Notes: a model not told the origin generated them from the letters alone. A stretch of DNA of 64,000 nucleotides from Deltaproteobacteria bacterium (GCA_031264185.1 JAISEL010000037.1:31159-95158), one strand, 5' to 3'; numbered from the stretch's first letter, positions 17,679 to 28,111 are shown. Numbers and translations are program-made.

Positions 17679-19706
17679 TCAATTGTAACTGTATGTTATG
17701 CCCACGTAAAAACTCCGGCCCTGTCCGGCGTAGTCCAGGATCGGTTCATAATATTCGTCAAACAGGTTCCGGACAGCGACATCCATAGAAATTTTGCTCT
17801 TTTCGCCGATACTGAACAAAGTCTTTTTCAAAGATAAATCAACTAAAGTGTATGCCGGCGCTTTCACAACGGTTTTGGCGCCGTAGTTGTAGCCAAAATT
17901 CTGCTCGTATGCTCTGGCGAAATAAGAAACATTAAGGTTAGAGGAAAATTCATATTTAGGATAATCAAAATTGATTCCGGCCGCCAAAGAATGAGGCATA
18001 TAATAACCCGCGACTTTTTTCCCCGTAGCGTCCACCGCCTCCCGCGTTGTATAAAGGGTGGCCTTGACGTAAGGTTCCAATTCAAATTCCTGCCCCAAAA
18101 GGCTTCCCAAGTACAGGTTCGCTCCAAATTCAAAACCGGCGTAAGTAGATTCTCCGGGAGCATTGTAGTAGGTTGAAATATTCGGCGGCAAACGTCGTCC
18201 TGATCTTATCTCATTCTTATACTTAGTATAAAAATATGTGATATTAGAAGAAAAATAGTCAAAATTAAAATCCAGCCCCAGTTCATAGGTATCGCTTTTT
18301 TCCGGAGATAAGTCCGGATTACCCAAATAAAGGGTTGCGCCTGACTGATATACTTGGGCAACTTCAGTCGGCGTGGGAGTCCGAAATCCTTTGGAGTAAT
18401 TTGCCCTAATTTTAAGCCAGTCAATAGGTATGAAGACTATACCTGCAGAAGGAGAAACATTATGTTCCTTGATAGTGTTTCCGGTTGCGTCATTTTCGAA
18501 ATTGTCATAACGGACACCGGCGTTAAATATTAAACTGTCTTCCAAAAACTTGAGCTTTCCAATAAAAAAGGCTGCGTAGTTTGACATTTTGTAGTTTTTC
18601 AAAGCCCTGGTCGGAAGATCATACTGAGAGAATCTCTCAGTGGCATATTTCAGCCAGTCAAGACCTGCCGTCAACTCAAATGTATCAAAAGCAGCTTTCA
18701 TTTGAGCCTGAATTCCGTCCATTTTGGTGTCCGTCGAGTAAGGTCTGAGATCCCTTCTGTGAGAATTATGCGATTCGTATTTATCAGTTATGTGATAGTA
18801 TCTTGTTTGCCAGGAAAGGGCTCCTCTCTCGTTAGCTCCGGTATATAGAAAATCAAAAGATGTGTTTTTGTTAACTACATTGGAACCTCCGATATCATTC
18901 GGGGTGATTGGGCCGTAGCTGTGACTGCCGCTAGTTCCCTGATAGTTATTATCGTAAAAACCGGCAGTCATACCCAGCCGCTGACGGTCATCCATAAAAT
19001 TGTATCCGATATTAAGACTGCCGGTATAAATTCCGTGATTAAGAGTGTTATACAGCCTTTGGCCGTTACCATCTTCAATGTCGTTGTTTCTTGTTCTGTA
19101 CAGCCCGAGCGCAAAATCTACCGGCCCCTGACGAAAATCCATACCGATGGTTTGGTCATTGAAGGAAAAACTGCCGAATCCGGCTTTAGCCCGAACAGAA
19201 AGATCCCCTTGACCTTTTTTGGTAATGACGTTAATAACCCCACCCATAGCAGCTGTTCCGTACTGAACCGCTGCCGGGCCGCGGATGATTTCCACAGTTT
19301 CAATGTTGGACTTCATGATCCTGTAAAGATTTCCAGTTCCTGCCGGTCTCCCGTCCACCAAAAGCAGGACTCTGCCGCCGAGACCGCCGTCATTGCCTAC
19401 TGTTGCCGTTCTGAATCCCCTGATATCCACTGCGGCGGTTCCTTGACCCGGATAGTCGCGGATGTGGAATCCCTCGTGCCTCAATATCCCTGACAATGTG
19501 TCAAATGGAATTATATCCAACTGCTTTTCATCAATAACCGTAACATGTGAACTGACTTCCCGCAGAGATTCCTGACCTCTGGAGGAAGTAACGACTATCG
19601 TATCCAGAGTGCTGGCAACGCCGCCTCTCTCTCCTTGGGCCATAAGTTCGGCAGATACTATACATATTGTAAATAAGACCAACAAAGTCATCACCGATCG
19701 GAACAT
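17679..19706 (-). CDS. TonB-dependent outer-membrane receptor 1 (BtuB-like)
   Basis: A 675-residue receptor. A signal peptide (about 1-23, ending SAELMAQ) precedes the TonB box LDTIVVTSSR, a plug domain with VTVIDEKQLD and RGPAAVQYGTAAMGGVINV, and a 22-strand-type beta-barrel with the receptor-typical KGFRTPTPTEVAQ and NPDLSPEKSDTYELG segments. It ends in the aromatic C-terminal strand FYVGITYSYN. ATG 19706 follows AAGGAG. It imports a ligand across the outer membrane using TonB energy. The cobalamin riboswitch and terminator about 1.1-1.4 kb upstream point to a corrinoid. It is related to receptors 3 and 4 in sequence and leader organisation. Confidence 0.92.
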   Translation of the reverse strand: MFRSVMTLLVLFTICIVSAELMAQGERGGVASTLDTIVVTSSRGQESLREVSSHVTVIDEKQLDIIPFDTLSGILRHEGFHIRDYPGQGTAAVDIRGFRTATVGNDGGLGGRVLLLVDGRPAGTGNLYRIMKSNIETVEIIRGPAAVQYGTAAMGGVINVITKKGQGDLSVRAKAGFGSFSFNDQTIGMDFRQGPVDFALGLYRTRNNDIEDGNGQRLYNTLNHGIYTGSLNIGYNFMDDRQRLGMTAGFYDNNYQGTSGSHSYGPITPNDIGGSNVVNKNTSFDFLYTGANERGALSWQTRYYHITDKYESHNSHRRDLRPYSTDTKMDGIQAQMKAAFDTFELTAGLDWLKYATERFSQYDLPTRALKNYKMSNYAAFFIGKLKFLEDSLIFNAGVRYDNFENDATGNTIKEHNVSPSAGIVFIPIDWLKIRANYSKGFRTPTPTEVAQVYQSGATLYLGNPDLSPEKSDTYELGLDFNFDYFSSNITYFYTKYKNEIRSGRRLPPNISTYYNAPGESTYAGFEFGANLYLGSLLGQEFELEPYVKATLYTTREAVDATGKKVAGYYMPHSLAAGINFDYPKYEFSSNLNVSYFARAYEQNFGYNYGAKTVVKAPAYTLVDLSLKKTLFSIGEKSKISMDVAVRNLFDEYYEPILDYAGQGRSFYVGITYSYN

Positions 19707-20482
19707 TTCATCTCCTTGTAAAAATCTCCCCTGTGGGGAGCAAGCCGGCGGCCTCTACCTCCAAAAGCCGCCAATTTCAGATAACCTCCTCGGTAAGCCC
19801 GAAAAGGCTGCGCCCAAAACCGGAACTGATCAAAACAGTTCAGGAAAAAATTTCTGACAGAATTCCGCCCGTAATTACGTTTATTCTCATGCTTCGGAAC
19901 AATATCCAATGACATCTCCATTTTGTAGAGTTCATATTTGACTGCCATTTGCCTTCCCAGGCCATAAATGCATGACCATGGATTTTTTATTGTCAATTTT
20001 GAAACGGCTTTATCTTAAAACTCTATTTACATTTTTCATATTATTTTTTCCTTTATTGCTGCCTTCTTGACCTAAAAACCATTTTTCAATCATCATTGCC
20101 TTTCAATATGGGCTTGCCGGCATTTGCCAGTTCAGATGGCCATTAAGCTGATTTTCATATTACCCGTATATTTGCTCTCCAGCCTGGAATATAAGTCAAC
20201 TCAAAAACCCGCCCCTGTCCGTCAAAAACCTTGAATCCGGGACGCGACAAGGCTGATCAGGGATTTGTTCCGGCTTTGGCGTTTGAAAATTATCGGCGAA
20301 GACTTGTATCATTTGGCATGGGAACAAAAAAAGCCAGCTCCTGTTTAAGGTCCACGGATTGGCTTCAAAATAAGACGAAAGCAATATTAATATTGGAAAC
20401 ACGGAACAGGTTAAATGCCCGGCTCCAGACACTTCTGATGGAATAGCTGTCGGAAAAAAGGAGAAAAAATACTCTGAGTTGG
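19707..20482 (-). other. Receptor 1 leader, gene-free part
   Basis: About 780 bp of 5' leader between the CT tract and the receptor 1 start. Scattered frames on both strands show no product and no ribosome binding site. No second terminator is seen. Confidence 0.4.
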
Positions 20483-20626
<144 letters not shown>

Positions 20627-20816
20627 AACCGAATCCTAAATGATTTTTCTTCTTGCCTAAGCCACTTTCGGCCCTCAACGGCTTTATTTGCCCGAGAGAG
20701 GAGAGAAGAAGAAGATAGGAGCGACCTTAAAAATATCTTTCAGTGATCTGAGTTTTTTCCAGAACCAACCAAGCCCGGTTCGGGCCTGGTTTATATGGTC
20801 TTTGGGCCATAAAAAA

Positions 20817-20847
20817 CTCCCGGACCACAAAAAAAATGATCCGGGAG
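20817..20847 (-). terminator. Attenuator of riboswitch 1
   Basis: A CTCCCGGA / TCCGGGAG stem on the minus strand is followed by an A-run in plus (20811-20816), i.e. UUUUUU in RNA. It sits about 80 nt after the B12 box. Confidence 0.85.
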
Positions 20848-20926
20848 CCCATTATCCCGAAAAGCATAATATTATAATATTAGTTCTTTGGTCCCAATTC
20901 CCCTTGAGTCCAACAAACAACAATTC

Positions 20927-21083
20927 AGGCAGGTCTTCTGGCTTGTCCTTTTTCCCGAGGCCTTCCCGTCTTAACTGACAGTGGCCAAAATACGGAAAAA
21001 TCTGAATTAATTCCAGGACTTACAGCGATGGGCCCGCTCCTGATTCTCACAGGATTCCCTATTCTCCCCTTTACGAGGCACCT
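20927..21083 (-). promoter_or_regulatory. Cobalamin riboswitch 1
   Basis: Reading the minus strand: AGGTGCC (21083-21077), AGGGAATC, GCGGGCCCATCGCTGTAA, GGCCACTGTC, GGGAAGGCC and the B12 box AAGCCAGAAGACCTGCCT at 20944-20927. All conserved blocks of the cobalamin riboswitch are present in order. It controls receptor 1, with terminator 20817-20847 as the expression platform. Confidence 0.95.
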
Positions 21084-21094
21084 GAATGATGTAA

Positions 21095-21123
21095 ATAATA
21101 GTGTAATTTTAATTGGGTGTCAA
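21095..21123 (-). promoter_or_regulatory. Sigma70-type promoter of riboswitch 1
   Basis: TTGACA (21123-21118), 17-bp spacer, TATTAT (21100-21095) on the minus strand. The start would fall just before the riboswitch. Confidence 0.8.
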
Positions 21124-21154
21124 TAAATTTCTCCAGTAAAATACCTCTGAAAAA

Positions 21155-21530
21155 GGCCCATAAACTGGCCGCCTGCCCTCGTTTCGCCAAAGCCGGAACC
21201 GCAGTCACATAAGCTTCCTGAGAGTTAAAAATCTGTCCCATATTCTTGAAAGTCATTGTCCCGCCTCGGATAAAAGATCAGGCTCTGCTTTTGATGTCTG
21301 GGGCAAGCCAATTGAAACCCGGCCGCATCCAGGGCGATTTAATCCTGACCATCAATATTTTCCCTTGAGCTGCCTGCTTTTTCAGTGATCCCAGAAATTC
21401 AGGCGAATTCGCCTTTAAAACTGTTCAAAATTGCCAAGGTACGGTCTCAAACTGCCCTTATCCTACCTGGAACACCAGACGTCAAGATAGCAAAACTTTT
21501 GAAGCTCTCAGAGAAGGTCCGCCTGAGTAA
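21155..21530 (+). pseudogene. Decayed copy of a J-protein C-terminal domain
   Basis: Bases 21155-21368 align with the 3' end of the J-protein gene at 17190-17407 (shared CCCATAAACTGGCCG, TTCGCCAAAGC, CCGCATCC/CCGCACCC..GGGCGATTTAATCCTGACC, and a TGA at the same place), with indels. A second J-protein-like stretch (QTALILPGTPDVKIAKLL, near 21440-21510) follows. It is a relic of a paralogue or of a duplication that now brackets the receptor 1 cassette. Confidence 0.7.
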
Positions 21531-22015
21531 GACTTAGCTGACTGGCTGCCGCATTCCATGGGCACCCCAGGCTCTAAAAAAGCACCCATGCTTCCGCCGG
21601 GAAACGATTAATATGAGCTCAAAAAAAACGATGCGGATGAGAGCCTGAATTCCTTCCAAAAATCACACAGTCAACCTCATTTTTGCCGAGAGAAACTCAC
21701 AAACAAAAAATCTGGGGTATTTGTTTAAACTTTTTATTGACTTAAGCTTTAAACCCAGTTAAACTATATTATGTATCGTAGTTCAAAACAAAGTAATCAA
21801 AACAAATAAATTAGAGACGATGACAAGAATATTCTGAATTAGGTCAAAAACGCAAAAAAACAAATGGGTTGCAGTCTCACAACTGCAAATATTAGACTGC
21901 GATTGGCTAAACCTTCTAAACCGCTGCATATCTTTGGCAAATGGAAATAGCCAACTGAGGCCGTCTAAGCCAAAATTAAATTGCTGAATTTTACTGACTT
22001 ACAGGCGAAATCAGT
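21531..22015. other. Intergenic region ahead of the AAA/PD-(D/E)XK gene
   Basis: No gene is seen. AT-rich sequence around 21720-21800 contains TTGACT..TATATT-like elements that could serve as a promoter for the gene at 22016, but no element stands out. Confidence 0.35.
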
Positions 22016-23689
22016 ATGAAACAACTTCAAATCGGAATGGCTTCTTTCCAGGAACTCATCGAAGACAACTATGTTTACGCTGACAAAACCAGGCACGTCT
22101 ACGAACTGGTCAGTAAAGGTAAATTTTATTTCCTGTCCCGTCCAAGGAGGTTCGGCAAATCACTCCTTCTAAGCACCTTTGAGGCTCTTTTCAGCGGTCC
22201 GCCGGACCCGAATGGACCGCAAAAGGGACTTTTCCAAGACCTATGGATTGGACGCCACTCAAATTATGATTTTTCACAAAAATACCCAATCATAAACTTG
22301 TCGATGAGTACATTGGGCTCGACACAAGAAGCTTTAATCCAATATTTATCTGATAAACTGCAGAACATTATTATCAGAGAAAAATTGAGTTTATCTTTGT
22401 CTCCTCTGAATCTTGATTTTGGCTCAGTCGTTGAAAGCCTGAACTGTAAGTACGGTCAAAAAGTGGTCGTCTTAATCGACGAATATGATGCCCCTATAAG
22501 CGAAAATATCGGCGATCTCCCTTTGGCTTTAAAATTTAGGGATGTTCTGAAAGGCTTTTACTCAAGCCTGAAGGGCTCAGACAAATACCTGCGTTTCGTT
22601 TTTGTGACCGGCGTGACCCGTTACGCCCTGACGGGTCTGTCGGCCGGCCTCAACCAGCTGAAGGATCTGACTTTTGATGAAAAATACGCTGACATATGCG
22701 GCTTTACCCCTGAAGAATTCGACAGCTGTTTTGAGGAGCATCTGCCGGTTGTCCTTCAAAATATGAAAAACAAAGGCCGTTTGCCCGAGGACCAGACGGT
22801 GTCCGACCTGCGGAAAAAATTCCTCAGCTGGTATGACGGTTACAGTTGGGACGGCGAGACCAGAGTGTTAAACCCTTACTCAATTTTGAACTGTCTGGAC
22901 ATGTCAAAATTTGATAATTACTGGGTTAATACTTATCCTTCAGCCGGCTTTCTTCGCAATCTGATAGCTGAATATGACGGGGACCCGACGGTTGTCCTGC
23001 AAGATAAATATGATTCTTATTCCCAGACAGTTCTCGGTTCAGCTGAAGTGAGTGAACTTACGCCTGTGGCCGGCCTGTTTCAGACAGGCTATCTGACGAC
23101 AGATACGATTACTGCAAAACCAAACGCCCCTGAAGTTTATTCTTTAAAAATACCTAATTGGGAGGTTAAATATAATAATTATAATATTTTTTCCAACACT
23201 CTGTTCTCCCTTTTGGGTCGAACTCCGACCGCCGCCAAAAACAGCTTCGAATCCGCGCTCATGGACAGAGACAGCGGGAGGATGACTGAGCTCATCGGTT
23301 CAGTTTTTGCCAGTTTGCCGGCCATACACCACCGTGACAATGAATCATTTTATCACAGTGTTCTGTTTGGATTTTGCCGTAGCGTTTGTAATCTGGTTTT
23401 TTCGGAGACTCCGGGTGCTGTCGGGACTCCGGATCTGTTCTTTTACTGCCCTAATGAAGTGTATGTGGCGCTTGAGCTTAAATACGATAAGGGCACGAAA
23501 TCTTCTGACCAAGAGGCTCTTCTGAAAAAACAGGCCTTAAAGGCCATTTATACCATTGACACCAAAAGTTACCTGAGTCCCTATCTGGACAAAGCCAAGC
23601 AGTTAATTAAAATAGGTCTGGGAGTTACCTACAGGGGAAAATGTCTGGCCATAGTGCAGGATTTCGTCCGCAAAAATGACCGACAATAA
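22016..23689 (+). CDS. AAA-ATPase-like / PD-(D/E)XK nuclease superfamily protein
   Basis: A 557-residue protein with the N-terminal AAA-ATPase_like fold (PF09820-type): LQIGMASFQELIEDNYVYADKT followed by the unusual Walker A RPRRFGKSLLLS (about residues 41-52), then VVVLIDEYDAPI as Walker B (about 150). The C-terminal part has the DUF1703/PDDEXK_9-type core PDLFFYCPNEVYVALELKYDK (about 468-492), with D and ExK-like residues. Members occur in multiple copies in gut bacteria and symbionts; the function is not established. Flanking non-coding repeats (23852-25000) suggest an expansion-prone locus. No partner gene lies next to it. Confidence 0.9.
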   Translation: MKQLQIGMASFQELIEDNYVYADKTRHVYELVSKGKFYFLSRPRRFGKSLLLSTFEALFSGPPDPNGPQKGLFQDLWIGRHSNYDFSQKYPIINLSMSTLGSTQEALIQYLSDKLQNIIIREKLSLSLSPLNLDFGSVVESLNCKYGQKVVVLIDEYDAPISENIGDLPLALKFRDVLKGFYSSLKGSDKYLRFVFVTGVTRYALTGLSAGLNQLKDLTFDEKYADICGFTPEEFDSCFEEHLPVVLQNMKNKGRLPEDQTVSDLRKKFLSWYDGYSWDGETRVLNPYSILNCLDMSKFDNYWVNTYPSAGFLRNLIAEYDGDPTVVLQDKYDSYSQTVLGSAEVSELTPVAGLFQTGYLTTDTITAKPNAPEVYSLKIPNWEVKYNNYNIFSNTLFSLLGRTPTAAKNSFESALMDRDSGRMTELIGSVFASLPAIHHRDNESFYHSVLFGFCRSVCNLVFSETPGAVGTPDLFFYCPNEVYVALELKYDKGTKSSDQEALLKKQALKAIYTIDTKSYLSPYLDKAKQLIKIGLGVTYRGKCLAIVQDFVRKNDRQ

Positions 23690-23851
23690 AGATCTGTTTC
23701 AGCCGGAGATTGTTATTTTTGGGCAAAAAAACCGCTCACGAATTAAAAGATAAGCAAATCTTCCGAACCAGAGCACTGGAGGTTTTTTATAGATTGAAGA
23801 TGGTGAACAGACACAAAAGGCGCTAAATAAGCATTAAAGAAAAACAACCAT

Positions 23852-24420
23852 GACAAATATATGAAATAATTAGATTTTTATATTTATAAATTAATGATAT
23901 TAAATTCATAACAAACATTCAGTAAATATTGTGCGATAAAAAAGCAACGCTGCCTCCTCAAATTCATTAATTAAATTCAAAGTTGGTCAAGGGCAACCAT
24001 GAAAACCCTTGACCAAACCTTGTAGAGTCAAAAAAGGAGGATCAACATCAACAATTTTTCTCTTGTTTCGCACCGTAAAGAATTTTACAGTAGTCCTCTA
24101 ATCACTGTCAAGACATTTTTAGACCAGCCATGATATTTTTTATGTTGATTTATTTCATGTTTAGTATGTAATTAAATATATTCCATTTTATTTTCCAGTT
24201 TCAGATGAAATGCTTTTTGGAACAGTCTTACGTTAATGAACATTATGTTCAATAGCGCGACTAGGAAAGGCACAAAAAAAACCATATCCGGCAGTTTTAC
24301 TTTTATAGGCAGGCAATGAATGACAGGTCTCAAGAGAATCCCAACTTAATCGCTTTGCCAAAATAGCAAAATGCTTCCGTCTATCCCATAAATTTGTTTT
24401 TGGTCTCCTCGGATTGCTGT
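23852..24420. repeat. Non-coding direct repeat, unit A
   Basis: Aligns, with divergence, to unit B (24468-24985). Shared blocks include the AT-rich ATTAGATTTTTATATTTATA start (about 23870), ATGTTCAATA (about 24246), GACAGGTCTCAAGAGAATC (about 24320) and TCTATCC(C)ATAAATTT (about 24380). No open frame. Confidence 0.7.
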
Positions 24421-24467
24421 TAAGCAGACTCAGAAGGCGGCAGAATAATCAAGAGAGCAATGCCCAT

Positions 24468-24985
24468 GACAATATTTGACATAATTGGATTTTTATATTT
24501 GTAAATTGATGATATTAAATTCACAACAAATTTTCAGTCCATACTAATCAATTATTGTGTATTAATAGTTTATTTATGTTACTACATAACTATTTACTCT
24601 AAATTAGATAAAAACAATATAATATAATTATTATTCTAATATTTAGAATTAAATAACTTATTAAAGAAATATTTTTTCTCATATACAATAATTTTTTTAT
24701 GTTAATTTATTTTTATATTTAATATATAATAGAATTAATTAAACACATGCCCTTTTATATCCTAACCGTTTCAGGAGGAATTTTTTTGGACGGCCTTGAG
24801 TGCTGTACATCATGTTCAATAACGACCAGGAAAACTCCAAAAAAACTATAAAGCAGCTGTCGTTTTATAGACAGGGAATGGCTGACAGGTCTCAAGAGAA
24901 TCTATCAATGCAATAACATTGCCGAAATAACCAAGAATTGCAGTCTATCCATAAATTTATTATTGCTTTATCTGATTTTGATCAC
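24468..24985. repeat. Non-coding direct repeat, unit B
   Basis: Second diverged copy of unit A, in the same order and orientation. The interval up to 25070 contains no gene. Confidence 0.7.
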
Positions 24986-25070
24986 TAGAAATGCAATAGT
25001 AAAATTTTTCACCATTTGCCTGGATGCTCTAAGTTTTGACTTTACCCAGAAGTGTTTTGGACGGTAAAAA

Positions 25071-25448
25071 TTGTCCAAAAATAGACGGTTAATTTTATCC
25101 AGGAATTGACGATAAACTTGTCCAATTCTACAGTCCGCCACCATTCATCGGCCTTATTTGTTGGTGAAGATTAGCGATTTATTGTCAACATCTGCCGATG
25201 GGTCTAAAAAAATTTTGCCTTAATCAAAGTAGCTTCGTTGGAGTTTTAAACCAATTCAAGCTCAACAATAAGCCGGCACTTCAACCTTTTTTCCCTAAAA
25301 ATAAAATCTTTAAAATTTTCACCTTTTTATCAGCATGACAGACTGTCGGATAAGTTTTCAGTTTAATTTTTTAATTTTACTCGTAAAGCCTGATTGGACA
25401 AATTTTTCGTCGCTTTCTGGACAAATCGACCCGTCTATTTTAAGACAA
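25071..25448. mobile_element. Remnant of an IS with nested terminal repeats (IS21-like?)
   Basis: Inverted ends TTGTCCAAAAATAGACGG (25071-25088) and its counterpart CCGTCTATTTTAAGACAA (25431-25448), with a second inner pair TTGTCCAAT (25118-25126) / ATTGGACAA (25393-25401). Multiple short terminal repeats starting with TGT are a habit of IS21-type elements. No transposase remains in the roughly 350 bp between. Confidence 0.45.
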
Positions 25449-25967
25449 GACACACCATCCATAACACCAGAAGTCAAAATCTCTTAAATCTTCCTTATAG
25501 ACAGATTTGATGCATCTATAGTGTTGTGAGGCATCCGGACGACAGAAAAACTCAAGCTATGAATTTTTTAGATGACCTGCCTTTCCTTATCAAAGCTTGA
25601 CCCTAAAGCGTTGCTTTTTTGATTGGCAAAATCTTGGCCGGTTCGTCGCTGAGAACAAAAGCTAATCCTGATTCCGCCTGTTAAAACAATAATCCCTCCT
25701 TAAACAAGTCTCACCGGTGACCAAGGGCTGTTTTTGCCGACCTAAGATGATGATTGCCTGAGGACAGGACAACAAATTTACGTCCCTGCCTCCGCCTTTG
25801 ATGTCCGGAATTAAGAATTAATGAACCCAAAAAATCCTAACCCTGGCCGGCTTTTTTTCTTAAAATGCCGTCTTATTTGAGATTAAGGAGCTGAACGGAC
25901 TTTGGTCACCAGTGTGGCTGGATGGAGGCTTACAGAAGTTAGAGGATAATTTTGAAATGCCTAAAAA
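25449..25967. other. Gene-free stretch
   Basis: About 520 bp with no open frame of note and no recognisable RNA. Confidence 0.4.
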
Positions 25968-25990
25968 AGGCCGATCAACGTGATCGGCCT
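25968..25990 (-). terminator. Rho-independent terminator of the 26.0-26.7 kb pair
   Basis: Perfect 10-bp stem AGGCCGATCA / TGATCGGCCT with a 3-nt loop, followed by UUUUUU on the minus strand. Confidence 0.9.
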
Positions 25991-26000
25991 GGCTGGTAAG

Positions 26001-26351
26001 CTAAATGCCGTCTCCGGCCATACCCTGCAAATCGGAAAATCGCTCTTTCTGGAGTCGCTCAATCTGGGTCAGATGTCCCTTCTTGAAAACTAAAATTACC
26101 TGCCCGAATTCCAGGCTCTTCAAGGCCTGGGTTATCTTATCTTTTAAGGCCTGGACTTTCAGTCTTTCGCCCGCAAGTCCCAAATTCTGATCAAGCAAAT
26201 CTTCGGGATTGAAGTTTTCTTTGCGCTCAACCTGGACCACGCGAAAATTCTGGGTTATCAAGATTATCTGACCGTGATATGTCCTTTTGACAAGATGAAT
26301 CAGACCTTCCAACACTGCCGGGTCTAACCCCGGAGAAACGGCTTTGCTCAT
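26001..26351 (-). CDS. Tandem DUF2292/YezD-like small protein
   Basis: A 116-residue protein containing two copies of a roughly 45-residue unit: first YHGQIILITQNFRVVQVERK, second FGQVILVFKKGHLTQIERLQ. Each matches the G-x-(V/I)-x-(L/I)…(V/L)xQIE(R/K) strand pair of YezD (DUF2292). Single-unit YezD proteins are often found near sulfur-assimilation genes; their function is unknown. ATG 26351 follows AGAAGG. It is the second gene after 26420-26680 (-), 68 bp apart, and is closed by a strong terminator. The doubled architecture is the visible oddity. Confidence 0.65.
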   Translation of the reverse strand: MSKAVSPGLDPAVLEGLIHLVKRTYHGQIILITQNFRVVQVERKENFNPEDLLDQNLGLAGERLKVQALKDKITQALKSLEFGQVILVFKKGHLTQIERLQKERFSDLQGMAGDGI

Positions 26352-26419
26352 ATAAACCTTCTGGTGACGACCCCCACCGCATCATCAAAACGCGAAATAT
26401 TATTCAGCCGAAGTCCCCT

Positions 26420-26680
26420 CTAATTGATGGTGGGCTGAAAGGACTCAACCCGACTGAAATCTCCCCGCTCAACCTTCATGCTGATACCGGCCAGCATTTC
26501 TAAAACTACCTCTGGAGGCAGGTCATGGCAGAGACGGATTACTGAAATGGACAGAAGCACACTCGGATAGAGCTTTATCCCGTTGGTGTCGCCGGACCGG
26601 CGTAACTCTTCCTCGATCCTGTCCAATGAGTACAGGAGCCGATGGCTGACCCGCTCCAAAGCTTCCATTTCTTCTAGCAT
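26420..26680 (-). CDS. Small protein of unknown function
   Basis: An 86-residue mostly helical protein (MLEEMEALERVSHRLLYSLD…) with an acidic N-terminus and PPEVVLEMLAGISMKVERGD in the C-terminal half. The ATG is preceded by a good AAGGAGCATT ribosome binding site. It lies upstream of the YezD-like gene on the same strand, probably in one operon. I do not recognise the family. Confidence 0.65.
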   Translation of the reverse strand: MLEEMEALERVSHRLLYSLDRIEEELRRSGDTNGIKLYPSVLLSISVIRLCHDLPPEVVLEMLAGISMKVERGDFSRVESFQPTIN

Positions 26681-26833
26681 AATGCTCCTTTTTATATAAA
26701 AAGGTCAGAAAAGTAAATATCAATCTCCAAGGCTCTGGATAAAGCCCAAAGCCTGGCCTATAATCTTCCAAGCTGACTCAGGGGCCGTTAGCCCCTTTGC
26801 TTCATTATATCACTTTTTAAAGAGAGGGCCCTT

Positions 26834-28111
26834 ATGTCTGAATCCAGCCGTCTTTACCGGGAGGCTTTAAAACTTATCCCCGGCGGTGTCAACTCTCCAG
26901 TCCGGGCTTGCCGGACAGTAGGCCGTGAGCCACTGTTTGTCTCACATGGCCGAGGAGCATACATCTGGGACGCAGACGGAAAAAAATATATTGATTTTGT
27001 CAGTTCCTGGGGTCCTTTGATTCTGGGACACGCTCATCCGGAAATAGTTGCTGCCGTAACCCGGGCCGCCGAAAAAGGCTCCTCTTTCGGAGCTCCCCAT
27101 GAGGCGGAAACCAGACTGGCCGAACTAATCAACCGGCTCATGCCGGGCCTGGAAATGGTCCGCCTGGTAAGCTCAGGAACCGAGGCGGCCATGTCGGCCG
27201 TCAGACTGGCCCGAGGCGCCACCGGACGGGACAAAATACTAAAATTTACGGGCTGTTACCACGGCCACGCTGACAGTTTATTGGTGGCAGCCGGCAGCGG
27301 TCTGGCCACCTTTTCTCTGCCCGGCAGTTTAGGAGTGCCAAAATGTTTAGCCGGACTGACTGTCACCTGTCCCTATAATGACCCGGAAAGCCTCAAAACG
27401 CTATTGGCTAGAACCGGAGACAGCCTGGCTGCGGTCATTGTGGAGGTAGCGGCTGGCAACATGGGTCTGGTGCCGCCGAAACCTGAATTTTTAGATGTCT
27501 TAAAAGATTTAAAGCGCTACGGCATATTACTCATTGCCGATGAAGTCATCACCGGTTTCCGGGTTGGACTCAAAGGAGCCCAGCATTATTACGGTCTAAG
27601 CCCGGAACTGACTGTTTTAGGTAAGATCATAGGCGGCGGACTGCCTCTGGCTGCTTTTGGCGGACGGAAAGAACTGATGGAGCTTCTCGCCCCCTTGGGC
27701 GGTGTTTATCAGGCCGGAACCCTTTCCGGCAATCCTCCGGCTGTGGCTGCCGGACTTAAAACTCTGGAAATATTGGCCGAAAACCCTGATATTTACCCCA
27801 AGACAGCCTCTTTAAACGATATCTGGACGTCCGGCTTAGGTGAGCTGGCCAAAGTCAAAGGCTGCCCCCATTACCTGACTAAACTGGAATCCATGTCGAC
27901 TATCTTTTTTACTGAAGGGCCGGTCTTTGACCTCAGTTCGGCCTCCAAAAGCGATCTTAATTTTTACGGGGCTTACTTCAGGGCTATGTCGGACGAAGGA
28001 ATATGGCTGGCTCCCAGCCAGTTTGAGACAGCCTTTTTATCGGCCGCCTTTACCGAATCTATTGTTTCAGAGGCTTTGGACAAGGCCAAAAAGGCTTTTC
28101 AGAAAATTTGA
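26834..28111 (+). CDS. hemL: HemL, glutamate-1-semialdehyde 2,1-aminomutase
   Basis: A 425-residue PLP enzyme of the class III aminotransferase fold. Family signatures are PGGVNSPVRA near the N-terminus, SSGTEAAMSAVRLARGATGR, FTGCYHGHADSLL, the PLP-contact LIADEVITGFRVG, the Lys-bearing LGKIIGGGLPLAAFGG and AGTLSGNPPAVAAG. It makes 5-aminolevulinate from glutamate-1-semialdehyde, the entry to tetrapyrroles (haem, sirohaem and corrinoids). ATG 26834 follows GAGAGGG. It converges with the acs operon and shares the bidirectional terminator at 28170-28198. It is plausibly relevant to corrinoid supply for AcsCD. Confidence 0.97.
   Translation: MSESSRLYREALKLIPGGVNSPVRACRTVGREPLFVSHGRGAYIWDADGKKYIDFVSSWGPLILGHAHPEIVAAVTRAAEKGSSFGAPHEAETRLAELINRLMPGLEMVRLVSSGTEAAMSAVRLARGATGRDKILKFTGCYHGHADSLLVAAGSGLATFSLPGSLGVPKCLAGLTVTCPYNDPESLKTLLARTGDSLAAVIVEVAAGNMGLVPPKPEFLDVLKDLKRYGILLIADEVITGFRVGLKGAQHYYGLSPELTVLGKIIGGGLPLAAFGGRKELMELLAPLGGVYQAGTLSGNPPAVAAGLKTLEILAENPDIYPKTASLNDIWTSGLGELAKVKGCPHYLTKLESMSTIFFTEGPVFDLSSASKSDLNFYGAYFRAMSDEGIWLAPSQFETAFLSAAFTESIVSEALDKAKKAFQKI

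Noticed and set aside
18921..19493. 190-codon plus-strand frame opposite receptor 1
   Set aside because: It lies wholly inside the receptor gene on the opposite strand, with no domain and no ribosome binding site. It is a shadow.
25071..25448. Functional insertion sequence
   Set aside because: Only terminal repeats remain and no transposase frame is present, so it is reported only as a remnant.
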